Notes under the pieces: generated by a model
Told to the model about the DNA's origin: nothing
Databases searched by the model: none
What the model saw: only the letters and a program-made list of their open reading frames with translations
Shown here: piece after piece, positions 23,232 through 32,700 of the stretch
How the letters are laid out: every line of letters starts with the position of its first letter
How positions within the stretch are numbered: the stretch's first letter is position 1
Made by a program: the position numbers and the translations under genes
Source: an uncultured Pseudomonadota bacterium
Lineage (GTDB): Bacteria; Myxococcota_A; Bradymonadia; Bradymonadales; Bradymonadaceae
DNA length: 52,599 bases
Assembly: GCA_950059285.1 (NCBI GenBank)
Contig: CATLTV010000010.1
Location: 1 to 52,599, forward strand
Direction of reading: 5' to 3'

Positions 23232-26162
23232 TTACAATGTGATCGATGTGTTCATTGTGCCCGAGTTCCCGTAGTTATCCTCAACGTATACGGTGAGTGT
23301 GTAGTCTCCAGGAGGCACTCCCTGCAACGACACATCTGACAGATACGATGTCGGGATGTTTGCCCTTCCATCCACGGTCTCGCCAATAAGCTCCAGTGTA
23401 CCTGCGTTGTTGCCATCCAGCGTGATCACCTGCCCGTTGTTGCTGCGTGTCAGCGTGACGGTGATCTTATCAACCTGTACATCCTCATCGGGGATCATGG
23501 GCGTGTCGAATCCTGTGGGCACTTCAGGGTTGCGCATTCTGTAGCTCCCCGTCGTTCTCGCAGGATCTTCAAGTCCACCGCCGCCAATATCAATGTTGTC
23601 CACGGCTGCGTAGCTCAGTCTGAAGCTCATGGTGTCATTTGTGATCACTGGCTCCGAGATCTGGAGTGTATCATCGGGCATCATGGAGAAGTTGGAGGAG
23701 TAGGTGGTGTACGCCACGCGCTCTCCTGCATCATTTAAATAATGCCCCTCAACCTTGAAGCGATAAATGCCAATGGGGAAGTCCTTGAGCTCTTCCCAGT
23801 GCACGACCCACTCGCGGCGGTTGCCATCTTCGTCAAGACGCAGACGTGTCAACATCAGGGGCTCGCGGTTGGTGTACGGGCGAGTGTTGGTGTGTGTGGC
23901 TGATTCAAACGAATCGTTGGGTTGCTGGGCCTCAAGTGTGACGAGGGGGGCCTGAGGCATTTCTGCGCCAGGATCACCACCGATCCATGCGAACTCCATG
24001 GGCTGATTACGCTTGACCTGATCGGGGACATCCTGCGCGATCATTCCAACGACTTCTTCAGGTGTGCTCTCGACGGGGAAGGGTTCGGAACCTCGTGGTG
24101 AATACTGAATGGGCATTGGCTCTTCATAGAGCAGGTTCAGAGGTTCGCCTAACAAACGACCTGCTGCATCCACGGCACGATCCACGAGATAATCTCCCAT
24201 GCGCCCACCCCAGATGGTGAAACCTGCCTCGTAACCACCCTGATAGTAGCTAAATGCGTAGTCAGGATAGTCATCGGGAGCCATCGGTGTGGAGATGCCA
24301 GGGAACGGAGGGAGTTCGCCGCGCAAGTTGGAGGGGGTCAGATAGAACTGGTGATCCTGTGCATAGCCCCATGTCCACAACTTGAAGATGTCAAGATCAT
24401 GCGCCTTGCTGACCTCGCGGATGACCTGCCAACCAAGCTCCATGGCCGCCTCTCCAGGCAGTGTCATGATTGTAAGCCCATCAATGTTGAGCGCGGTCAT
24501 CTGGCTGCGCAAGAAGAGCGTGGGCGGGCGGTTGTACATCGTGTAATCGATGCCAATACAGCGCACTGATCCGGGCTCTTCATGGGTGGTGTAATCGTTG
24601 TCTTCTGCGCCTGCGACGCTGCACTGTAAACCACCATACTTGTGATCCTCGGTGCTTCCAAACGCACCGTGCCACTCGCCTGGCTCGTAGCCAAGTTGCT
24701 CATAACCAAGCGGGAACCTGAGCGTTTTTCCTTTCAGGTTTACATCTCTATCTGTTTGAATTGTATTGATTCTTGACCACACGTGGTTCACAAAACGGTA
24801 GCCAATGTGCTCAACTTTCTGGTTGTCGCGGTGGCCGTGTCGGTCGCCACGAGGAGACATGGTGCCACCATTTTGATTGAAGAACATGGTTGGCACGAAG
24901 GTGTCATAATCCTCGCCAAATTTGCTCTCCAGCGCGCGTTCAATGCCCGATGCCGCGTCGCCTGATGCGTACGCATTGTCAAAGAACGTGCCGTGCATGC
25001 CAAAGCTAAACAGGAGCGCGCGAGGGTTCCCCTCGGTGTCATCTACACGCATTAACAGAATACGGTTGTCATCAAATGGTGGCGTGGCGCCCCATCGGTC
25101 ACTTGCGATCTCGTCGTCCGTATCAAAGGACTCCATGATCTCCCATCCAAAGCGAGCGTCGCTCAGGTCATTCATCGCATCTTCAGCTGCATTGACCGCA
25201 GAATCGGCGATCCACTCAAATGCCTGATCATGGAAGTTGTCCGTGCCAAATGAACCAAGTGGGAGCACCGTGTTATCGGGCGAAGGCAGGTGCAGGAATC
25301 GGCCTGGACCGGAGTGTGTGTGCGTCCCTGAAATCACGAGGCTATTGCGCCAGTCCTTGCCTGTTTTCTCCTGGAGTCTTCGTGCAACAACCTCAAGCAG
25401 CGGCGCTGTGGGGAAGATAATGGGCATGCGAATGAGCATGATCTGACGATCTCCGCTATCCAGCAAAATTGCGCGGGCATACAGACCATGCATCTGCCCG
25501 TGACTTGACACCAGCGCCTCGGAGTAACGGCCTCCATCATCACCAGCGCGTGTGCCATAACCCCCAAGAGACATCCCAATAGGGAACTGCATCAAGGTGT
25601 TACCCACTCCTGCCTTGAAGGGAGCAGGCGCATCTCCGCCAGGATCTTCTCCTGTGAGATTTCCTGTGAACTCGGCGCAGATGCCATCATCAGTACAGAC
25701 GAAATCATCAGCACAATCAATGTCTTGTGTGCACCCTGGCTGGCACTCTCCTGCGTCTGCGTTGCAAAACAGCGCGTCCTTTTCATCCTCTGAAAAACCA
25801 AGTCGCTCAAAGAACCGTACGCAGCGAGGGCCGTCCTTGGGGGCTGCGCAGATATCCTTACACTCGCCTTGAGAGCTGCAGTATTGTGTGGACGGGCAAT
25901 CCTCATGCTCTGTGCATCCCACCATCATATCAGCCATGTCTTCGCCAAGATCAGGTGTATCGCTCAGATCTTGTGTGGTGTTCATGTCAGCATCAGGTTG
26001 CATGGTTTGATCTGGCATATCCTGCGACATGTCAGGCAATGCCGACATATCACCCTGTTCCGAGTTCTCACTGTCACATCCCGCACATCCTGTGAACGGG
26101 ACGGAGAACATGAACAGAGCAGAGAGCGTGGCGCGATAAAGGAGTACATGGTTGACGTGCAT
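23232..26162 (-). CDS. Neutral/alkaline ceramidase-like lipoprotein
   Basis: 976 residues, larger than typical bacterial ceramidases (about 650-700). Signal peptide and lipobox VPFTGCAGC end near residue 26. An Asp-Met-rich linker (to about residue 80) and a Cys-rich stretch to about 170 (TEHEDCPSTQYCSSQGEC) follow. The ceramidase-family domain then starts: FKAGVGNTLMQFPIGMSLGGYG, YARAILLDSGDRQIMLIRM, and the zinc-site motif SGTHTHSGPGR. A C-terminal beta-sandwich and added domains complete it. Known family members hydrolyse ceramide to sphingosine and fatty acid outside the cell; true substrate here is unproven. Acting as a surface enzyme on host or prey lipids is plausible inference. It converges on the EI24 gene. 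Confidence 0.83.
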   Translation of the reverse strand: MHVNHVLLYRATLSALFMFSVPFTGCAGCDSENSEQGDMSALPDMSQDMPDQTMQPDADMNTTQDLSDTPDLGEDMADMMVGCTEHEDCPSTQYCSSQGECKDICAAPKDGPRCVRFFERLGFSEDEKDALFCNADAGECQPGCTQDIDCADDFVCTDDGICAEFTGNLTGEDPGGDAPAPFKAGVGNTLMQFPIGMSLGGYGTRAGDDGGRYSEALVSSHGQMHGLYARAILLDSGDRQIMLIRMPIIFPTAPLLEVVARRLQEKTGKDWRNSLVISGTHTHSGPGRFLHLPSPDNTVLPLGSFGTDNFHDQAFEWIADSAVNAAEDAMNDLSDARFGWEIMESFDTDDEIASDRWGATPPFDDNRILLMRVDDTEGNPRALLFSFGMHGTFFDNAYASGDAASGIERALESKFGEDYDTFVPTMFFNQNGGTMSPRGDRHGHRDNQKVEHIGYRFVNHVWSRINTIQTDRDVNLKGKTLRFPLGYEQLGYEPGEWHGAFGSTEDHKYGGLQCSVAGAEDNDYTTHEEPGSVRCIGIDYTMYNRPPTLFLRSQMTALNIDGLTIMTLPGEAAMELGWQVIREVSKAHDLDIFKLWTWGYAQDHQFYLTPSNLRGELPPFPGISTPMAPDDYPDYAFSYYQGGYEAGFTIWGGRMGDYLVDRAVDAAGRLLGEPLNLLYEEPMPIQYSPRGSEPFPVESTPEEVVGMIAQDVPDQVKRNQPMEFAWIGGDPGAEMPQAPLVTLEAQQPNDSFESATHTNTRPYTNREPLMLTRLRLDEDGNRREWVVHWEELKDFPIGIYRFKVEGHYLNDAGERVAYTTYSSNFSMMPDDTLQISEPVITNDTMSFRLSYAAVDNIDIGGGGLEDPARTTGSYRMRNPEVPTGFDTPMIPDEDVQVDKITVTLTRSNNGQVITLDGNNAGTLELIGETVDGRANIPTSYLSDVSLQGVPPGDYTLTVYVEDNYGNSGTMNTSITL

Positions 26163-26382
26163 AATTCAGGATTCCGTGTAGCGTGTTTTAAAACCAAACG
26201 ACGAGTCACAATTGTGTCTTATGTATCAGATATTACACGGTATGCAAAACACGGAGCTTAGTAAATCGTCTTTGCGAGTTTAAAAAACTTTGTCTGCTAC
26301 ACAACTCTTCGCGATGTGCTGCCGATAACAGCCACGACATGGTCACGACTTCCACCGCAATGACACGTTTTGGTACACACGT

Positions 26383-27168
26383 ATGAGCTCGAAGATAAAC
26401 ACGTCACAGCCTCAAAACTTTGCGCAAACCTCCAAGGCGCATGCCAAGCGAGCCCAGCAAAAGCTTGCAAGTAAGCGCTCTCTTTTGGCTAAACAGGAGG
26501 ATGGCAAGCGCGCCACTTTCGCACAAAAGATGGAGGCCAGAGAGGATATGCGCCATCAATCTGGTCTAAGAGAAAACCTTGATGCAGTCGCCACACAACA
26601 GGACCGCCAGGACTTAAAAACCATGGACTCGCGCTCGCTTGACCGACGCGCTGAGGCAAGACACACCTCACAAAACCTTGAAGAACAGCGCTCTGATATT
26701 AACCCTGACGCCGAGTCCACCGACACTCTCCAGCACGACAGGCCAGAGCAACTCGCGGAACACGCCACCCTGAAAAAAGAGGAGCGCGCCCTAAACACGC
26801 TCCCCACAGAAGCGCTTGCTGTGAACGAGCTCGATTCGAATCATCAGGTTCAGCAAGGGACTGCCGAAGTTGAGCAGAGTTCAATGCCGAAAGATGTGGA
26901 ACAAATTCAGGCTCTTACAGAGATGCTTGTCAAGGAATGTCGCCTTGGCGAGGGCAAGCAAATGGCCAAACGCGTGATGTTGCTTGACCTCTCTGTGCCA
27001 GGAAAGGGGGATGTGCGCGTGCGTGTCATGCGTGATGGCGATGGGGTTCAGGTCAGGTTCAGAGCAGCAGACAAACAGACCGCACAGTGGTTACATGACC
27101 ACAAGGAAAAGCTTCGCGACCAGGGCCATCAGAGGGGAGTGGTCTTCAAACGTATAGAAGTGGTATAG
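26383..27168 (+). CDS. Probable type III secretion needle-length/FliK-like protein (SctP)
   Basis: 261 residues. The first 160 are hydrophilic, Gln/Glu/Arg/Lys-rich and low in structure, as is normal for SctP and FliK rulers. Residues about 195-245 resemble the FliK-type C-terminal domain: VMLLDLSVPGKGDVRVRVMRDGDGVQVRF, then AADKQTAQWLHDHKEKLRDQG. Such proteins measure needle or hook length and switch export specificity. The assignment is strengthened by the next gene, 28 bases downstream, which is SctQ-like; sctP-sctQ order is usual in type III gene clusters. No strong ribosome site precedes ATG 26383. Family call is moderate, from motif and context. Confidence 0.65.
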   Translation: MSSKINTSQPQNFAQTSKAHAKRAQQKLASKRSLLAKQEDGKRATFAQKMEAREDMRHQSGLRENLDAVATQQDRQDLKTMDSRSLDRRAEARHTSQNLEEQRSDINPDAESTDTLQHDRPEQLAEHATLKKEERALNTLPTEALAVNELDSNHQVQQGTAEVEQSSMPKDVEQIQALTEMLVKECRLGEGKQMAKRVMLLDLSVPGKGDVRVRVMRDGDGVQVRFRAADKQTAQWLHDHKEKLRDQGHQRGVVFKRIEVV

Positions 27169-27196
27169 ATACACTCCGGCCAGCTTTGGAGAATAT

Positions 27197-28549
27197 ATGA
27201 ATCAGGAAGATGCAACACAGATGCTCCAGCGCCCACTTCATGAGGTGCTGGAGAACCACCGCTCGCCCGTGACGGGCGAGGCAAAATTACACAAAAGACC
27301 CGAATCCGCGCGCATTCTTGGACCAAGAGAGCGTCCAAGATCGCTGGACCTGAAGACACTGTACGAGCCCGTCTCACGCGAGCAAGTCGCGCTCTCCAAT
27401 CAGCTTCTTTCGCTTGGGAGGCGTTCGGGAAGAGGTCTGCTTGATACCGTTCAGGATGTGATCAGAGAGATTTCAGGTCTTGATGGACTGCGCCTTGATC
27501 TTCACGGGATGGCAGTGCATCGCAACATCGAAAAGACCTCCTGGCGCGGAGTTGGGCATGCCTCTCTCACTCGCCTGGAGCTTCCCCCTGAGGGCTCGTA
27601 TGGCGTGATGAGCGTGGACCAGTCACTGGTTGATCCTGTGCTTGGGGCGATGCTTGGTGAGGCCACAGGAGGTGTCAGACGCACCGTGGGCTTGAGTTCT
27701 CGCGATCACGGGCTCTTTGGGTGGGTGTTGCTCAATGTGCTTGATGCGCTTGTGCGAGAGCTGCAATTCCCTCCGTTTGTGTTCAGCGTGGAGCCACCTT
27801 CACGCCATGAGTGTGAGGTGATGCTCAGCAAGGGCAATATCGTTGAGGTGGTATTTTTGGCGAGCTTCAAGAGCTGTGCAGGGTTCGTAAGGTTCTGGTT
27901 TCCAGAGGTTTTGGTGCGCAAGTTTAGCGCCGTGTGGCCCGAGGCAGAAGGGCGCGCACAACAGGCACAGCTTGGACGTGTGTCAGGCAGTGAGCTGGGA
28001 CTCTCCGTGGGACTTGCGCATGTGGTGCTTGGTCAGGTTGATCTCTGGGAGCTGCAAGTTGGTGATGTCGTGATGCCCTCGGATCATGGTCTGTGTGATG
28101 CGTGGTCATCACGACTGGGGATTCAGGAAAAGGGGCAAGGAATGGCGCGATTGTACCTTGATATGGGGTGTGAGCGTTATGTTCCTGTGAGCCTGACCTC
28201 GGATGATACGCTGGGGCAGTGGGCCTGTGAACTGGAAGATGTTTCTGTGCGTGAATTGAAAGATACTGAAAAGAAAGGAGAATTTGGCATGGCAGAGGGA
28301 GCACATAGTGAGAGCAGCGCATACACGGCGCATTTGTTGAAGGAAGCACAGGTTGAGTTGGAGGTGCGTTTTGCCTCGGTAGGCGTCAAGGTTGATGATC
28401 TCGCAGGTCTTATGCCTGGGCAGGTGTTAAGCCTCGGGATGCCCATTGGCGAGCCTGTGGAGCTTGTCGCAGGTCGACAGGTTATTGGTACGGGTGAACT
28501 GGTAAATATCGAGGGTCGCCTTGGCGTCAGAGTGCTGAGCAAAAAGTAG
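27197..28549 (+). CDS. sctQ: Type III secretion cytoplasmic ring protein (SctQ, SpoA family)
   Basis: 450 residues. SctQ forms the cytoplasmic sorting platform that docks substrates and the ATPase. The N-terminal part has the family's chemotaxis-like fold (SYGVMSVDQSLVDPVLGAMLG). A first SpoA domain lies near residues 255-300 (GRVSGSELGLSVGLAHVVLG, then VGDVVMPSD), and a canonical second SpoA domain closes the protein (DDLAGLMPGQVLSLGMPIGE, then GTGELVNIEGRLGVRVLSKK). A candidate internal start for a separate C-terminal SpoA product is noted at 28289. A flagellar FliM/FliN protein is the main alternative, but no flagellar gene is near. ATG 27197 sits 28 bases after sctP. The rest of the secretion cluster is not in this window. 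Confidence 0.85.
   Translation: MNQEDATQMLQRPLHEVLENHRSPVTGEAKLHKRPESARILGPRERPRSLDLKTLYEPVSREQVALSNQLLSLGRRSGRGLLDTVQDVIREISGLDGLRLDLHGMAVHRNIEKTSWRGVGHASLTRLELPPEGSYGVMSVDQSLVDPVLGAMLGEATGGVRRTVGLSSRDHGLFGWVLLNVLDALVRELQFPPFVFSVEPPSRHECEVMLSKGNIVEVVFLASFKSCAGFVRFWFPEVLVRKFSAVWPEAEGRAQQAQLGRVSGSELGLSVGLAHVVLGQVDLWELQVGDVVMPSDHGLCDAWSSRLGIQEKGQGMARLYLDMGCERYVPVSLTSDDTLGQWACELEDVSVRELKDTEKKGEFGMAEGAHSESSAYTAHLLKEAQVELEVRFASVGVKVDDLAGLMPGQVLSLGMPIGEPVELVAGRQVIGTGELVNIEGRLGVRVLSKK
28289..28549 (+). CDS. Candidate internally initiated SctQ C-terminal product
   Basis: In-frame ATG 28289 is preceded by AAAGGAG (28274-28280) with an 8-base spacer, a much stronger ribosome site than at the gene's own start. 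It would give an 86-residue protein holding just the second SpoA domain. In several characterised systems (YscQ, SsaQ, Spa33) an internal start in the same place makes a short SctQ-C that assembles with the full-length form. Production here is inference from that precedent and the visible site. Confidence 0.55.
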   Translation: MAEGAHSESSAYTAHLLKEAQVELEVRFASVGVKVDDLAGLMPGQVLSLGMPIGEPVELVAGRQVIGTGELVNIEGRLGVRVLSKK

Positions 28550-28603
28550 CGTATAACGATCAATCGTTGTCTTGTGTACCATACAGGATGGCGCTATCGC
28601 TTG

Positions 28604-28644
28604 TGACGAGCGTTCTGACATGAGGTCAGAATGCTCGTCATTTT
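28604..28644 (+). terminator. Intrinsic terminator after sctQ
   Basis: Arms 28604-28619 and 28625-28640 pair over 16 positions with one G-U, loop ATGAG, followed by TTTT. It ends the sctPQ transcript. Confidence 0.82.
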
Positions 28645-28817
28645 GTATTGTGATGATGTGGTGAAGAAAATGTTGAGACCCATGTGTTCGATCTTCGTCT
28701 GTACAGAGAGAGGAGAGTCTGTCTGTGCAGGAGGATTGTATGATGTTTCCCATTTTACATTGGATTGTGACCGTTCTCTCACCTCGGGAGTGCAGGTACG
28801 GGGTGTGGAGGCAAAGC

Positions 28818-29750
28818 ATGTCTGAGTATGTGGCAGACAACATAAGGGCTCTTTTTGTCCAGACTGCTCCCGAGTTAGCGACGCTCCTTGAGTCTGATGA
28901 GGAGCAGTTCAACATGCTCTTGAAAAAGCTCTCACAGGCATTTGATGCGCTGGAGCCGCTCGCCAAATTCCAGGTACATTTTATTCAAAAGCTCGCCATT
29001 GAGCTCATGACCCAAAAGCCCTCACCTCACCTGTCCACAATCGAGGCGATTCATTTTGATGATTACTTCCTCGCCACATGTTGCGCCGAAGGAAGCACCG
29101 AGGCGATTGAGTTGTTTCGTTATAAATTTCAACATGATATGGATAGGGTGTCGCGGAAGTTCAAGGGCCGTCGTTACGACGGAGACGATCTTGTGCAGAT
29201 CCTCTTTGAGAAGTTATTTGTCGGTGAGGACGCAAAGATTCATGGTTACAATGGCAGAGGTTTCTTACAAAACTGGTTGCGTGTAACCGCGACACGCACC
29301 TGTATTGACCTGATCAAGGTGGGGGCTCAACACAAGCGTGAGGCGTTGGGTGAGGATGATTCCCTTGAGCAGGCTGCTTATCAGGACCTCTCAGGTTATG
29401 ACCTTGAGGCCCAGTTTTTAAAGCGTGAGTACCGAGCCAAGTTTAAGGATGCATTTGTGTGTGCGATGAAGGGGCTGGATAGCTCTCATCGTACGATCCT
29501 GCGTCAACATCTGGTCGAGAGCATGAGTATTGATCAGCTCGGAAAGATGTATGGCGTGCATCGCTCAAGCGCCGCTCGCTGGTTGGCTGATGCCCGCCAG
29601 GCTCTCTTTCTCTCCACACGTCAGGAGTTGATGAACCAACTCCAGGTGAGCCAGGGAGAGTTTGACTCGATTATGGCCCTGATTGAGTCCAATCTTGACG
29701 TGAGTATGATGCGTTTGCTTCGAGAGTCTGAAGATGTCAGGGGGCGCTGA
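28818..29750 (+). CDS. Sigma-70 family RNA polymerase sigma factor
   Basis: 310 residues from ATG 28818, which has GGAGG (28807-28811) six bases upstream; the frame stays open back to 28725 but with no such site. Sigma region 2 is at about residues 100-160 (GDDLVQILFEKLFVG, then GFLQNWLRVTATRTCIDLIK), and region 4 at about 220-265 (LDSSHRTILRQHLVESMSI, then YGVHRSSAARWLADARQAL). The long N-terminal extension and group resemble the Myxococcales-specific sigma families. Its stop overlaps the start of the next gene (TGATG), a zinc-finger/kinase fusion, so that partner is very likely its anti-sigma and sensor. Targets are unknown. Confidence 0.9.
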   Translation: MSEYVADNIRALFVQTAPELATLLESDEEQFNMLLKKLSQAFDALEPLAKFQVHFIQKLAIELMTQKPSPHLSTIEAIHFDDYFLATCCAEGSTEAIELFRYKFQHDMDRVSRKFKGRRYDGDDLVQILFEKLFVGEDAKIHGYNGRGFLQNWLRVTATRTCIDLIKVGAQHKREALGEDDSLEQAAYQDLSGYDLEAQFLKREYRAKFKDAFVCAMKGLDSSHRTILRQHLVESMSIDQLGKMYGVHRSSAARWLADARQALFLSTRQELMNQLQVSQGEFDSIMALIESNLDVSMMRLLRESEDVRGR

Positions 29751-32700
29751 TGGGGGAGCATAGCACACTGACATCGTGCCCTGATGATAACGTCATCGTG
29801 GCGCTGCTTGAGGGCGAGCTTCAGGAGCATGAGACGAGAACTATTCAAGCGCATCTTGATTCGTGTGAGTCATGTTCTGAGTTATTTCAGGAGCTTATGG
29901 CTGTGATTGAGTCACAGCCTGGGCCAATGATGAGCGATGATGGGGCGAGCGCTGGCGTGCCAGCGCTCGCCCCATCATCGCTCATCATTGGCCGTTATGA
30001 GGTGCGTAGCATACTTGGCTCGGGTGCAATGGGGGTGGTGTACAGGGCATTTGATCCAGATCTGCAACGTGAGGTCGCGTTAAAGGTCTTGCGGCCTGAC
30101 AGGTTCCAGCAGGAGTCTTCGCGGCAGGAGGCTACAGAACGACTACTCAAGGAAGCACGTGCGTTAGCTGGTTTGAATCACCCTCATGTGGTGACTGTGT
30201 ATGATGTGGGGACCTGGAAAGAGGGGCACATCTTTATTGCCAGTGAGCTGATCGAAGGTGAGACAATTCATGAATGGGCCAAAGCGCGGTCATGGCAAGA
30301 GATCGTAAGCGCTTATGAACAGGTCGCAAGAGGGTTGTACGTGGCTCATGAGCGCGGTTTTGTTCACCGCGACGTCAAGCCTGCAAACATCCTGGTGCGT
30401 CGTGGCGGGCATGCATATCTGATGGACTTCGGCCTTGTTCAGGATCAACCCAGGCTGATGACAAGCTCACAGGTCGACTCAAGCCAGCTCTCACTGACAA
30501 TGACAGGCGTGATCTTGGGGACACCTGTGTATATGTCACCCGAGCAGCTGGATGGGCAGGGGCTTACAAGTTATTCGGATCAATACTCTTTTTGTGTTTC
30601 TCTTTATGAGAGTATTTATGGTTTTAGACCCTTTACAGGGAGTAACCTCGCGGAGCTCTCCGAGTCGCGCAAGAGAGCATTAAGCAAACCTCCAAGCAAG
30701 GAGATCCCGGAGTCCATATTTCGTGTATTGGAGAAGGGTTTGAGCCCCCGTATTCAGGAGCGCCACGCGTCCATGGAAACGCTCGCAGATGCACTCTCCA
30801 AAAGCACCACGCCTACATATAAAACGCCTCTGTTATGGACCGCAGGAGTGACAGCGTTAATCACACTCCTTGTGCTTGGCGTGTGGTCACAACAGCGAGG
30901 CTCACGTCAGGAGAGCAAGGAGCTGCCAGACTCAGCCTCACCCACGAATACGATCGCGTTGATCGAGGATATGCATGCAGTGCAGGATGATGATGTTATT
31001 GATGAAGTTGAATTAATTCAGGAGGATATGGGGTTTGTTTTGCGTGTTGAAGATATGGGCAAAGATGCACATGACGTCAGCACGCGCGAGCTTGACGTCG
31101 TTGATAAGCCTCCTGTTGTGGTCGCACGACAAGAGGAGCGAAAGGATGATGTGAGGTCTGTAAGCGCTGGCTCTTCATCAAAATCTGTGACACCCAAGAA
31201 GGGGCCATCTTTGGAGCAGGTCTATGAGAAGTGCTTACCTTCCATGGACTGTGACAAGATCCCTGACTGTTTGCCCATGGCATTGCAATACATCAAGTAC
31301 AATGAGCCCAGGGATAATGAGGAGCTGCGAAACCTGTATGCTGTGACTGTGCGCGCCAAGACCTGTGCCTACAAGCAGAGACGATGTGGTGATGCCGACG
31401 CATTGCACTGGTATGAGTTTCGCGAGTTTGCCAAGCCGTCCACGTGGAGCTCCACGGAATACAAGCGCAGTCATGCCAGAGTGTTTGGTATGAAATCTCC
31501 TTATTGTCCGTTGGGGACAAAGCATATCAACACCCCCGAGCTGAAGGTTGAGCAGCTTTTGGGAGCGTTGATTGCGCTAGGCGCGCAAGGCACCGCCCAG
31601 TCATGTAAGAAGGTTTGGGATGATCTGCGGCCAGGGTATGACGCGCTATACAAGCTTGATCCTCAGCCTGAGAACCTCAAGGCGTTGGCTGGCCAGTTTG
31701 AGCAGCTTAATACCTGTCTCAGGAGAGGCGAGTGTGACACTGCGCTGAAAGTGTGGACGGAGGTCTTGAACCTCAAACCTGACGCCAAATATATCAAGTC
31801 TCATGGTGTGGAGGAGTCGTTTTATTACAAGTACTCAGAGTGCGTGCCTCCAAAGGGGAGTGATTCTCAGGTTCAAGCCACATGGCTTCGCGCGAAGTTG
31901 AATTCAATCGATTACAAAAAGCAGGGGTCCTGTCAGGATGCCTATGAGCTTGTGGATCAGATATGGCCTGCGCTCGATCTCTCTGTGTTAGATAAGAGTA
32001 CGTTGGACGCGCTTGATTCTGGGCTTGATGATGTGACCAGGTGTTTGGTGCCAACGCATTGTGACAGGGCAAAGACGACCTGGTCAAGACGTAAGGGTTT
32101 GGGTTTTAAACCAAATTTGTTTGATGACTTGGAGGACGCGTTTGCATATCGCCACTGGCAGTGCGTTGAGGAGACATCAACATCAGAGCATCTGGCGTTG
32201 AAGGTTGAAGGACAACTCCACGCTGCATCAATGGAAGTTGCTCGCAAGAGTGATGGTGAATCGCTCAGGTTTTTGCTCGATACTTGGGCTCAGGCGAGCG
32301 ACACGTTGAAGTTGATCAAAACCAAAGAGCTTGATCGTAAGAGGCAGGAGTCTTTGTGGGGATATGTAAGGAATCTGGCAGCTTATATTGCGGTGAAGGG
32401 GGATTGTGATTCAGGGGCCAGGATTTGGGCTGATATGAAGAAGATGGGGTTTTACACGAGTCCACCAAGTTATGTGAATCAGTATGGAAAGAGCGGGCGG
32501 CGGTTGACCTTTGATGAGCAGCGGTTGAGGGAGTGGGCAGCGCATCCAGGTGTATGTGTACCTTCGGTCAAGGAGTTCAAGCCATACACGGTGTGGTTGA
32601 GCCGTTATCTTGAGACTCATGTGAGAAGTGTGGGCCTCAAGAAGTGTCAGAAGCAGCTCTCTTATGTGGCGTTAGATCCCAGGAGTTGGGGACAAGAAGC

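Noticed and set aside
29922-29993. In-gene hairpin as an intrinsic terminator
   Set aside because: No T-run follows, the coding frame continues through it for 970 codons, and the kinase motifs downstream are intact.
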